NCBI GenBank assembly: GCA_024347015.1
Contig: AP024889.1
Location: 2,046,001-2,110,000 of the forward strand
Source of the DNA: Vibrio pectenicida
Lineage (GTDB): Bacteria > Pseudomonadota > Gammaproteobacteria > Enterobacterales > Vibrionaceae
DNA length: 64,000 nt
Direction: 5' to 3'
Shown here: positions 10,001 to 16,453 of the stretch, piece by piece
How positions within the stretch are numbered: position 1 is the first letter of the stretch
Layout: every line of letters begins with the position of its first letter
Notes under the pieces: generated by a model
The model's input: only the letters and a program-made list of their open reading frames with translations
The model's database searches: none
Told to the model about the DNA's origin: nothing
Made by a program: the position numbers and the translations under genes

Positions 10001-10483
10001 GAACCTTCTCTCGATGAGCTACTTCGTGAACAAACAGAAGTCGAAATGCGCCTACCGGCTCTGCTACCTGACGATTACATACCAGACGTCAATACCCGTC
10101 TATCCATGTACAAGCAAATTGCTAGTGTGTCAGACCAAGTAGAGCTGGAAGACTTAAAAATTGAACTTATCGACCGCTTTGGTCTTCTGCCAGATGCAAC
10201 AAAGAATTTACTCGCAGTCTCTGAAGTAAAGCTCGAAGCAGGTAACCTAAAAGTGAAAAAAATAGAAGCTCATGACAAAGGTGGATTCATTGAGTTCTAT
10301 CCAGATGCTGACATTAACCCGACCTATTTAGTTAAACTACTGCAATCACAACCGCAAAAATTCGCTATGGAAGGCCCAACTAAGTTTAAGTTTACGGTAC
10401 CATTAGTGGATAGACGCAAGAGGATTCAATTTGTTGGTGATATGTTGGGAGAATTCCGCCATAACCTTCTACCACAAGCCTGA
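7022..10483 (+). CDS. mfd: Mfd transcription-repair coupling factor
   Basis: A 1153-residue helicase of normal Mfd length. It has an N-terminal UvrB-like module (about 1-330), an RNA-polymerase interaction CarD-like domain starting near residue 482 (HIDHGIGRYIGLQ), a superfamily 2 motor with Walker A GDVGFGKT (631-638) and DEEH box (732-735), motif VI LRGRVGRS, and the C-terminal TRCF domain beginning RLPALLPDDYIPDVNTRL. Mfd removes RNA polymerase stalled at DNA lesions and recruits UvrA. It lies seven bases after plzB. The stop codon region forms a hairpin. Confidence 0.97.
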   Translation: MPITLLFNLASSTGAGDKKQVGNLQGASLALAVAELANQHDSHTLLAVADPQTALKLLQEVEQFTDQEVSLFPDWETLPYDSFSPHQEIISDRIARLYKLPTQKHGITIIPVSTLLQRQSPRDFLLQHSLMVKIGDLYSLEKLRIQLEKSGYRHVEQVFGPGEYASRGSIIDLYPMGSSDPFRIDFFDDEIDTIRTFDPENQRSIEDVKEICLLPAHEFPTSEGAIEDFRIRWRQRFETRREPESIYVQVSKGIWPAGIEYWHPLFFEHSETLFDYIADDSQLITVGNLEDAIDHFLSDAESRYEQRKIDPLRPLLPPEELWLKKDELFSHFKALPQIHLSTDAIVEKQGRVNPTIHPLPDLSAQHQNKEPMAALRQFSEKFSGKIVFSVESEGRREALLELLQRIKLRPVELDSFSSAIKADSKFALVLGAAEHGFLYGDQQLAFICESDLLGDRVIQRRRKDRKTTNSDAVIRNLAELKSGQPVVHIDHGIGRYIGLQTLEAGGLKTEYVTLEYQNEAKLYVPVASLNLISRYSGGAEESAPLHKLGGEAWIKARRRAAEKVRDVAAELLDVYAKRELKPGYKFALDRDQYATFKAGFPFEETDDQSTAINAVMSDMCQAKAMDRLVCGDVGFGKTEVAMRAAFVSTDNGKQVAVLVPTTLLAQQHFENFRDRFANLPIRVEVLSRFKTAKEQKQILKDIENGKVDLVVGTHKLLSDDIKFNDLGLLIVDEEHRFGVRQKEKMKAMRADVDILTLTATPIPRTLNMAMSGMRDLSIIATPPARRLAIKTFVRQYDTAVIREAALREIMRGGQVYFLHNQVDTIEKVAADLEKLIPEARVTVAHGQMRERELERIMNDFYHQRFNLLVCTTIIETGIDVPTANTILMNRADNLGLAQLHQLRGRVGRSHHQAYAYLLTPPPKAISKDAIKRLDAIASLEDLGAGFTLATHDLEIRGAGELLGDEQSGQIQSVGFTLYMEMLEQAVEALKEGKEPSLDELLREQTEVEMRLPALLPDDYIPDVNTRLSMYKQIASVSDQVELEDLKIELIDRFGLLPDATKNLLAVSEVKLEAGNLKVKKIEAHDKGGFIEFYPDADINPTYLVKLLQSQPQKFAMEGPTKFKFTVPLVDRRKRIQFVGDMLGEFRHNLLPQA

Positions 10484-10496
10484 TATTCTCAGGCTT
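10476..10496 (+). terminator. Hairpin spanning the mfd stop codon
   Basis: A perfect 8-bp stem AAGCCTGA/TCAGGCTT with a TATTC loop overlaps the mfd stop. No T-tract follows (AACTAATT), so it is either a weak terminator or an RNA 3'-end stabiliser. Confidence 0.35.
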
Positions 10497-10505
10497 AACT
10501 AATTC

Positions 10506-10521
10506 AAGGTGAATTCACCTT
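10506..10521. repeat. 16-bp perfect palindrome upstream of csiV
   Basis: AAGGTGAATTCACCTT is self-complementary over 16 bases and ends 14 bases before the csiV ATG, just upstream of its ribosome-binding site. It could be an operator or a small RNA hairpin affecting csiV translation; neither is proven. Confidence 0.5.
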
Positions 10522-10535
10522 ATTACGGAGTTGCA

Positions 10536-11306
10536 ATGAAAAAACTGATCCCACTACTACTTCTCGTTGTTGCTATGCCTTCATGGGCCCAGCGTCAATT
10601 CGATATAGAAGTGATCATTTTTAAACGCGCATTGAATCCAGAGCAGACTGCTGAGTCTTGGCCCGATTCCCTGCCTGAACTATCGATGGACAAAGTTGGC
10701 TATCTCAATGACACTAATTATCGCAACCGAAAAGGTGTCACTTTGCTGCCTAGCTCTTCTTACAAGCTAAACCCACAAGTACAGAAGTTAAAAAGCCATG
10801 CTGGTTTTAAAATTCTTTCACATATGGCTTGGCGCCAAGGTGACGGTAATCGTTACGTTGCCCCAACTTTTCGCATCAAAGCAGGGCGAAATTTCTCAGG
10901 GCAATTTAATTCTGATGGTAGCCCTAAAGGAACCAATTTAGGAACAGAAATTATTGATGGTGTCACCGAAGAAAGCATCTCCAGACCGCTATACGAATTA
11001 GATGGCAAATTACAGATCTATGTTGAACATTATTTATATGCCGATGTTCAACTCGATATGAGAGCGCCTAGCACTCATGAGGTTAAGCTTGAAGATACCC
11101 CTCTAATATTCACTCAACTCAGTGATTCCGAGCAAACAGAGACAGTACAAGCTGGGCTAATGGAAGACATAACACCAAAGGTACATACAGAGCAATTTCT
11201 TAAGAGCTATCGTATGGACCAAAAAAGACGTATGCGCAGCACTGAAACCCACTTTTTGGATCACCCATTACTCGGGATCATCATTCAAGTAAGGCGTGTA
11301 CCATAA
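10536..11306 (+). CDS. csiV: CsiV, periplasmic activator of PBP1A
   Basis: A 256-residue secreted protein with signal peptide MKKLIPLLLLVVAMPSWA and mature start QRQFDIEVIIFKR. CsiV is a Vibrio-lineage periplasmic protein that acts with LpoA to activate the peptidoglycan synthase PBP1A; placement directly after mfd agrees with other vibrios. The mature part has the FDIEVIIFKR opening and a C-terminal HFLDHPLLGIIIQVRRVP strand typical of the family. ATG 10536 is chosen over an upstream frame opening because GGAG lies five bases ahead and the signal peptide then starts cleanly. Confidence 0.88.
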   Translation: MKKLIPLLLLVVAMPSWAQRQFDIEVIIFKRALNPEQTAESWPDSLPELSMDKVGYLNDTNYRNRKGVTLLPSSSYKLNPQVQKLKSHAGFKILSHMAWRQGDGNRYVAPTFRIKAGRNFSGQFNSDGSPKGTNLGTEIIDGVTEESISRPLYELDGKLQIYVEHYLYADVQLDMRAPSTHEVKLEDTPLIFTQLSDSEQTETVQAGLMEDITPKVHTEQFLKSYRMDQKRRMRSTETHFLDHPLLGIIIQVRRVP

Positions 11307-11365
11307 TAATTACTGAAAATTAAAGTCGCTCCTTATAAGAGCTGTTTGTCAAACTGAGGTACATT

Positions 11366-11911
11366 ATGAAGCCAGACTATCAGATTATTACCCCTAGATT
11401 GGTTTTAAAATTGATACCTCAAGAACACGGCGAACAGCTTGCTCAATGCGTTATCACGTCTCCAGGTTTACATCGTTGGATAGACTGGTGTCATCAAGAC
11501 TTTTCTCTTGATGATGCAGAAAAGTTTATTCTTGCAACGCGCCTAAACTGGATTAAATCTGAGGCATATGGGTTCGGTCTTTATACACGTAAAGAGCATA
11601 CTTTAATCGGCATGGTAGCGATAAATGAGCTATACCATACCTTCAACATGGCTAGTATTGGCTATTGGCTAGGCGATAACTATCAACAACAAGGCTATGC
11701 AAAAGAAGCGGTCAATGCATTGATTGAATTTTGTTTTGCGATTTTGAAAGTAACTCGTATCGAAGTAGTGTGCGACCCCGATAATATTCCAAGTCAAGCG
11801 CTCGCCAAGTCATGTGGAGCAGTATTTGAAGTCAGTTCACCTAACCGATATATTTACAATGGTGAGCCCAAACAAGGTTTGGTTTACTCCATCCTACCAC
11901 CAGAGTCTTAA
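11366..11911 (+). CDS. GNAT N-acetyltransferase, RimJ/RimL type
   Basis: A 181-residue single-domain acetyltransferase. The N-terminal ITPRLVLKLIPQEHGEQL strand-helix, the central GYWLGDNYQQQGYAKEAV segment (motif A, acetyl-CoA pyrophosphate loop, about 110-127) and C-terminal NIPSQALAKSCGAVFE are classic RimJ/RimL features. Such enzymes acetylate the N-terminal amine of ribosomal proteins or small amines; the substrate here is not readable. It is preceded by a GAGGTAC-type ribosome-binding site and is the last core gene before the IS3 insertion. Confidence 0.8.
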   Translation: MKPDYQIITPRLVLKLIPQEHGEQLAQCVITSPGLHRWIDWCHQDFSLDDAEKFILATRLNWIKSEAYGFGLYTRKEHTLIGMVAINELYHTFNMASIGYWLGDNYQQQGYAKEAVNALIEFCFAILKVTRIEVVCDPDNIPSQALAKSCGAVFEVSSPNRYIYNGEPKQGLVYSILPPES

Positions 11912-12132
11912 ACTCTTTCTACTCCATTTGATGCCCTTCAAGTACTTAAAGCCCAGAACAACTCTAGAGGCGTCCAGTTTTTATAGGTATGTAAATAGAA
12001 AATGGACATATTTCTGAGTTAGAGCTGATGTCCAAAATTGAATTCTTCGCATAAGCCAAATGGCTCTTCTCCGGTTAGGTGAGTCTAATGTCCACATTCC
12101 CTCGTTCTACCATACTGTTCTGCGCAACTTTT

Positions 12133-12927
12133 TCAGGACACTTTTCTAAAGGACTTTTCATAATCGATCGGTGACATATCGCCGTTAGACGTATGTAGCC
12201 GATCTAAATTGTAATATCGCATATAAGCTGATACATCATTTTTCATGTTCTCTCGCGTTGGTTGCGGTACTTTTAGTAACCAGTCATGCTTCAGACTACC
12301 AAAGAACCGTTCAACTACCGCATTATCCCAACACGCTCCAACATCACCCATGCTGGCTCTTATTCCATAGTTAGCCAGTAAATTACGATATCGTTTACTG
12401 GTATATTGCGACCCTCTGTCTGAGTGAAACACCAAGCCTTTACGTGGTTGGCGTAGGTTATAGGCTTTCATCATCGCTTTACTCACCAAGTTCGTGGTCA
12501 TGCGTTTATCAAGGTGCCACCCCACAATGCGCCGTGAATATAAGTCCATAATAATGGCTAGATACATCCAACCTTCGCCCGTCTTTAAATACGTCACATC
12601 GCCAGCCCAGACTTGGTTTGGTGCCACTGGATTAAAGTTTTGGTTAAGCAAATTATCGGCGACCGTATCACTATGCTTGCGTTTTGTGGTCACTTTGTAC
12701 GCCATACGTTGTGTGACGACAAGGCCCAGTTGGTTCATCAGCTTTTGTGTGCCATAGTCACTGACTTTAAAGCCCTCATTGCATAACCGTTTTCGCAGCT
12801 CTCGATAACCCAAGCTACGTCGACTTTCTTTGAATATCACCTTTGCTCTACGATATAGATGTAACTGCTCTTGTGTTATTCGCTGAGGTGGCCTTTTCAA
12901 CCACACATAATAGGCTGAGCGACTCAC
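12133..12927 (-). CDS. IS3-family transposase OrfB (DDE integrase)
   Basis: The catalytic half of the transposase, rve superfamily. The DDE residues are in GDVTYL, HSDRGSQY and VVERFF, and an HTH_21-like segment precedes them. The frame stays open upstream to the slippery site at 13026-13032, giving extra residues such as GQRPVAKGNQVAFETIKQ, so the working protein is almost certainly an OrfAB fusion made by frameshifting rather than a separate OrfB from the ATG at 12927. It ends HTSNGDMSPIDYEKSFRKVS, full length for the family. Confidence 0.92.
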   Translation of the reverse strand: MSRSAYYVWLKRPPQRITQEQLHLYRRAKVIFKESRRSLGYRELRKRLCNEGFKVSDYGTQKLMNQLGLVVTQRMAYKVTTKRKHSDTVADNLLNQNFNPVAPNQVWAGDVTYLKTGEGWMYLAIIMDLYSRRIVGWHLDKRMTTNLVSKAMMKAYNLRQPRKGLVFHSDRGSQYTSKRYRNLLANYGIRASMGDVGACWDNAVVERFFGSLKHDWLLKVPQPTRENMKNDVSAYMRYYNLDRLHTSNGDMSPIDYEKSFRKVS

Positions 12928-12992
12928 ATTCAGGCTGTTACATAAACGAGTAACAGGATAATCAGAAGTCAGTTGTTTAATAGTCTCAAAGG

Positions 12993-13286
12993 CTACTTGG
13001 TTTCCTTTAGCAACAGGGCGCTGGCCTTTTTTAGGATGTCCTTTTCCATCCTTAACTCTTTGTTTTCCTTGCGTAGCCGCATTAACTCTGCTCGTTCATC
13101 AGAAGAGAGCGTTGAACCGGATTTCTCAGCTTCAAATTTCGCTTTCCAGTTGTAAAGAAGCTTGTCTGTGACACCCAAAGATACAGCCGCCCTTGAAACG
13201 CTGTAGCCTTGTTCAGTGATCAACGCCACCGCTTCTCGCCGAAATTCATCGGTATAACTTCTGTTTTTTCGTTTTGTCATAGTCAC
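12993..13286 (-). CDS. IS3-family transposase OrfA (HTH protein)
   Basis: A 97-residue DNA-binding subunit: an HTH_Tnp_1 domain (YTDEFRREAVALITEQGYS, then VSRAAVSLGVTDKLLYNWKA) and a C-terminal leucine-zipper coiled coil (ELMRLRKENKELRMEKDILKK, about 67-87). It binds the IS ends and supplies the N-terminus of OrfAB after frameshifting. The slippery heptamer lies within the final coiled-coil codons. Confidence 0.92.
   Translation of the reverse strand: MTMTKRKNRSYTDEFRREAVALITEQGYSVSRAAVSLGVTDKLLYNWKAKFEAEKSGSTLSSDERAELMRLRKENKELRMEKDILKKASALLLKETK
13026..13032 (-). promoter_or_regulatory. Programmed -1 frameshift site A_AAA_AAG in the IS3 element
   Basis: Read on the minus strand the heptamer is AAAAAAG and is phased A_AAA_AAG relative to orfA, the canonical slippery signal of IS3-family elements. 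A one-base backward slip here continues directly into the open orfB frame. Confidence 0.85.
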
Positions 13287-13346
13287 CTCAATAGTAGGAT
13301 TATATTCCTTTATTAAAGTGTCCTGTTGGATTAAAGCAGATCAACT

Positions 13347-13780
13347 TGCATAGGCACTAGAGTGCTTATTAATTATTCAACTTTGAAATAGTATTTCAGT
13401 GCAACAAGACAAATAATGCGACAAATCCTAAATATGCAACTCAATGACAGGAGGCAATATCTTGAATCTCTATTTTTTAATAAATCTCCTTGCGAAACAT
13501 ATCATTTCGTCAAACTTTTCAAGTTATCGACTCGTTTTTATTTATTTAGAAAAATTTCAATAATTAAATTGGATATTCGTTATTTAGAATAGCAGAATTA
13601 CATAATATTCGTTTCTTCAATCTTTTTTACTGAACTATTTTCTCATCTTCAATGTCAGATTTCTGTAATGGTGCACGTGATGTCTTGTGTTTGATCTCAA
13701 CTACACTTCTTGTTGTATACCCATTCGTTTTATAACTACCCAAATAAGTTTTGGTATTGAAGTAAGGAAAATGCCCTATC
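13347..13780. other. AT-rich gap between the IS3 element and the dioxygenase gene
   Basis: About 430 bases of low-GC sequence with no convincing long gene. It holds a 33-codon frame with a strong ribosome-binding site (listed separately) and presumably the promoter of the dioxygenase gene. No second copy of the IS ends is seen. Confidence 0.5.
13462..13563 (+). CDS. Possible 33-residue small protein
   Basis: A TTG-initiated frame of 33 codons preceded by a perfect AGGAGG seven bases upstream (13449-13454). The peptide (N-terminus MNLYFLINLLAKHIISSNFS) is mildly hydrophobic. No family is recognised. The strength of the ribosome-binding site in otherwise featureless AT-rich DNA is the only support, so this is tentative. 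Confidence 0.25.
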   Translation: MNLYFLINLLAKHIISSNFSSYRLVFIYLEKFQ

Positions 13781-14401
13781 ATGAAATCTGTAAGCCGAAG
13801 ATGCATAGTTAAAGGGCTCGTAGCATTAGCTGCGCTGCCTATGTATTCACGAAGTGCTGTATCTGCAATGTTTACCCCCAGTGCCACAGAGGGACCGTTT
13901 TACCCTCCATCATCCATGCGATTCCCAGACATCGATAACGACTTGGTCAAAGTGTCGAACGCAATAAAAGAAGCTGGCGGTGAGATCATTCATCTGAGTG
14001 GAAAAATACTGTCGAAAGATGGGCAGCCACTGGCGGGGCACAGAATCGAAATATGGCAATGTGATGTGAATGGCAAGTACTTACATAACGGTGATGATAG
14101 AGATGTAAAGTACGATACAGGATTTCAAGGATTTGGGCACGACATTACCGATGCCGACGGGAACTACCATTTCCGAACCATAAAACCCACGGTATACCCA
14201 GGAAGAACACCCCATATTCATGTAAAAGTATTCGATCAGAAACGCGAGTTACTGACAACACAATTCTATATTTCTGGTGATGATCGCAATAAGTCTGATG
14301 GTCTTTATCGCCGTATGTCGAAACAAGAAGCCGATAGCGTTTCTATGGTATTTAACCAAAACAACGACAGTGTTGAAACTTGCGTTGATGTCGTAGTGTG
14401 A
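13781..14401 (+). CDS. Exported intradiol ring-cleavage dioxygenase-like protein
   Basis: A 206-residue protein with the intradiol dioxygenase core. Candidate non-haem Fe(III) ligands are in place: Tyr100 (WQCDVNGKY), Tyr139 (FRTIKPTVYPGR), His145 and His147 (HIHVKV), matching the Tyr-Tyr-His-His set of protocatechuate 3,4-dioxygenase. The N-terminus SRRCIVKGLVALAALP resembles a twin-arginine signal, suggesting export after folding and iron loading. The usual long loop between the second Tyr and the His pair is short. It is a stand-alone gene, with no catechol pathway genes nearby, so the substrate is unknown. It sits in the IS-rich patch and may be acquired. Confidence 0.78.
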   Translation: MKSVSRRCIVKGLVALAALPMYSRSAVSAMFTPSATEGPFYPPSSMRFPDIDNDLVKVSNAIKEAGGEIIHLSGKILSKDGQPLAGHRIEIWQCDVNGKYLHNGDDRDVKYDTGFQGFGHDITDADGNYHFRTIKPTVYPGRTPHIHVKVFDQKRELLTTQFYISGDDRNKSDGLYRRMSKQEADSVSMVFNQNNDSVETCVDVVV

Positions 14402-14418
14402 TAGGTGAAATACGGTTC

Positions 14419-14451
14419 TATACCCAAGTGGTCTCGAGATACTTGGGTATA
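14419..14451 (+). terminator. Terminator after the dioxygenase gene
   Basis: An 11-bp perfect stem TATACCCAAGT/ACTTGGGTATA with an 11-base loop, followed by AATAATTTTTATT, 17 bases after the dioxygenase stop. Confidence 0.65.
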
Positions 14452-14758
14452 ATAATTTTTATTACAATTAACCCTATCCGGCACGTAAATCATAGAAATA
14501 AAATAATCAACCATCCATTTAAATTCATTTCCTCAGAAATTACCTGAACCAATATCTACTATTAATAATTATATCAACAATAATCTATTTTAAGTAAAAA
14601 TCTATTCTTTCAGTTACTTCTAACCTCTAGTATCGAATTGGGCAATCCAAGTTATATTAGCTTTCCCAGTCCTCTTTGATGTAAATAGAATAAAACTGGA
14701 ATATATCCATCTTGGAAAGCCTATTCAATTTATTTTAATTGTGGAGCTTAGATTTTCT
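14452..14758. other. AT-rich gap upstream of the EEP/beta-trefoil gene
   Basis: About 300 bases, very AT-rich, with no gene-like frame. It probably holds the promoter of the downstream gene; no clear operator was seen. Confidence 0.4.
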
Positions 14759-15955
14759 ATGAAAAATACAAATAATTTTTGGTATTTATTATTTACATTA
14801 CTGTTCTTTTTTAGCGCTTCAACATACGCTGATTTACGTGTGGCGTCATTCAATATGAACGGGAGAACAGAGAAAATTCCAGACTTCAAAAAATTCTTAA
14901 GTGGAGAGGAGGTAGTTGTTCTACAAGAGGTCAATGACATTCAGAAGACTCGTGACCAATACTCTGATTACCCTTATGTATATACAACAACCAATTCAAC
15001 AACGGCATCATCCTTTAACGTTAAAACAGCCAGCATCATGGTTTTGTCTCAAGTCCCTTTTAAGTCGACCTACAGTGAACTGATCCAAACGGATCCAGCA
15101 GTGGATAAATGGGAACGCAATGCTCAGCATGTCGTCCTTAATATCGGGGACGGCAACACTTTAAATTTGTTCCACTATCACAATACGTTTAATTTTCATA
15201 AGAATGGCAGCCAATGGGAGCGAACCGGAATGCGCAAGTTTGCTACTTGGGTGAAAAGCAGGCTCAATACTTCGGACTTATCGAGTGCAAGAAACGTGAT
15301 TCTTGCAGGTGATTTTAATGTGTATCGCCATCATGCCGAACAGGAACTTCCATCTTTAGAGTGTAAGAATGAATGGGTTGATTACGTCTGTTCTTCGATT
15401 CAGGTTTTAGATCAAGGTAACTATGATTCAGGAGAGCCTATTTCTGATCACAAAGCAGTATGGGCAACATTAGATACAACCATAAATATTCCCAATGCAA
15501 TAGGACCTAAAGTTCGTATTTTCAATAAGCAGCAAGGGGAATATCTATACGCAGCCGATTTTTCACCTTTTGATGACGATCGTCGCCGTGTATTTACCTG
15601 GATTCTGGGCACACCTGTCACAACTGGAGAATGGCGGTTAGAAGATATCGGGAATGGAACGGTCCGCCTATTTAACATTCATCAACAGGAATACCTCTAT
15701 GCCGCTGACTTCGCACCTTATGATCAAGACAGAAGACGTGTATTCACATGGCGACCAGGTCATGCACCCGTTCAAGGTCAATGGAAAATTGAAAACATAG
15801 CCTATGGTGAGGTACGTATTTTAAACACCCATCAAAATGAATACTTGTACGCTGCTGATTTCCAACCTTTCGATAGAGATCGACGCAGAGTGTTTACGTG
15901 GCGTCCCGGTACACCAGTGAACCAAGGCGCTTGGATCATTGAATACATCAATTAG
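14759..15955 (+). CDS. Secreted DNase I-fold (EEP) enzyme fused to a three-repeat beta-trefoil
   Basis: A 398-residue exported protein. A signal peptide (residues 1-24, ending SASTYA) precedes an endonuclease/exonuclease/phosphatase domain (about 25-240) with family motifs in order: SFNMNG, VVLQEV, LFHYHNTF, LAGDFNVY and SDHKAVW, which supply the Asn, Glu, His, Asp/Asn and Asp-His residues. From about residue 250 there are three tandem repeats of about 49 residues, each with EYLYAADF..(F/Y)D.DRRRVFTW, the size and number expected of a beta-trefoil. EEP plus ricin-type trefoils is the division of labour seen between CdtB and CdtA/CdtC in cytolethal distending toxin, here in one chain. Substrate (DNA, phosphoinositide or sphingomyelin) is not readable. 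The stop codon abuts an IS-end-like sequence. Confidence 0.8.
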   Translation: MKNTNNFWYLLFTLLFFFSASTYADLRVASFNMNGRTEKIPDFKKFLSGEEVVVLQEVNDIQKTRDQYSDYPYVYTTTNSTTASSFNVKTASIMVLSQVPFKSTYSELIQTDPAVDKWERNAQHVVLNIGDGNTLNLFHYHNTFNFHKNGSQWERTGMRKFATWVKSRLNTSDLSSARNVILAGDFNVYRHHAEQELPSLECKNEWVDYVCSSIQVLDQGNYDSGEPISDHKAVWATLDTTINIPNAIGPKVRIFNKQQGEYLYAADFSPFDDDRRRVFTWILGTPVTTGEWRLEDIGNGTVRLFNIHQQEYLYAADFAPYDQDRRRVFTWRPGHAPVQGQWKIENIAYGEVRILNTHQNEYLYAADFQPFDRDRRRVFTWRPGTPVNQGAWIIEYIN

Positions 15956-15971
15956 GGTCTGTTGACCTTTC
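15954..15971. repeat. Possible terminal end of a lost insertion sequence
   Basis: AGGGTCTGTTGACCTTTC, directly at the stop codon of the preceding gene, resembles the outer end of many bacterial insertion sequences. Two transposase remnants follow downstream. The matching opposite end was not found, so the element family is not assigned. Confidence 0.35.
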
Positions 15972-16018
15972 GAGATGATTTTTGCAGCAATTTGTGGGTG
16001 ATTTATACGAGGCAACGC

Positions 16019-16216
16019 TCATTCGGTGTAGCGCTCTTCATCAATGAGCGATTGTAGTGGTCCATACTTTTTGGCCACCTCGTTATAAGTTTCCCTGCAC
16101 TGCTTTTCTTTCATGATCGGGCATTGACCATTGTTGTGCTGATGAGGCCGATACCGATTGTAATAACCTACAATATATTGAGAGATTGCTCCTGATGCCT
16201 CAGCCGTAGTGATCAA
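16019..16216 (-). pseudogene. IS3-family transposase OrfB, C-terminal remnant 1
   Basis: Sixty-five codons encoding the tail of an rve-type transposase: the segment QYIVGYYNRYRPHQHNNG is the hallmark C-terminus of IS3 OrfB proteins. The catalytic domain is missing. The first codon is an in-frame TTG, not a true start. It abuts a second, different transposase tail, indicating successive insertions or recombination. Confidence 0.75.
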
Positions 16217-16362
16217 GTAAAACTAGCAACATTTTTATAAGGGAACCAGAGCTGTCGTTCTGACTCATTTGGTGTTAATCCACCATTGTATTGGTGTAGA
16301 CGATGCTGGTTATAATAGCCAACCAGGTAATCCGTTACTGATTGATACGTCTCTGTAAATTT
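16213..16362 (-). pseudogene. IS3-family transposase OrfB, C-terminal remnant 2
   Basis: Reading the minus strand gives about 49 codons ending at a TGA at 16213-16215, with the segment TDYLVGYYNQHRLHQYNGG, again the C-terminal motif of IS3-type OrfB but a different sequence from the adjacent remnant. An in-frame TAG at 16363-16365 marks the upstream limit. It is too short to be functional. Confidence 0.7.
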
Positions 16363-16453
16363 CTATAGCCATTCTACAGCGGCATACCAAAGGTATACCG
16401 CTATTAAGTCTTTAACTGCAATACTAGTATGTTCGCGTATCAGCAGCCGATTA

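Larger units (their letters stand above)
12116..13343 (-). mobile_element. Intact IS3-family insertion sequence (about 1.23 kb)
   Basis: A complete element read on the minus strand with orfA and orfB joined by a -1 frameshift. Terminal inverted repeats are visible: the low end TGTTCTGCGC...CAGGACAC and the high end, read on the minus strand, TGATCTGC...CAGGACAC, both followed by TTT..TAAAGG. ACT occurs at 12114-12116 and 13344-13346 and may be a 3-bp target duplication, which leaves the low boundary ambiguous by one base. The orfB stop codon lies inside the terminal repeat. No decay is seen, so it may be active. It inserted between the GNAT gene and the dioxygenase patch. Confidence 0.9.

Noticed and set aside
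12018..12115. Possible second IS end left of the IS3 element (ATGGACAT and ATGTCCA motifs)
   Set aside because: The motifs are short and not matched by any transposase remnant at that location.
16378..16402. 11-bp hairpin downstream of ndh
   Set aside because: The stem is good on the minus strand (one G-U pair), but no T-tract follows, so it was not called a terminator.
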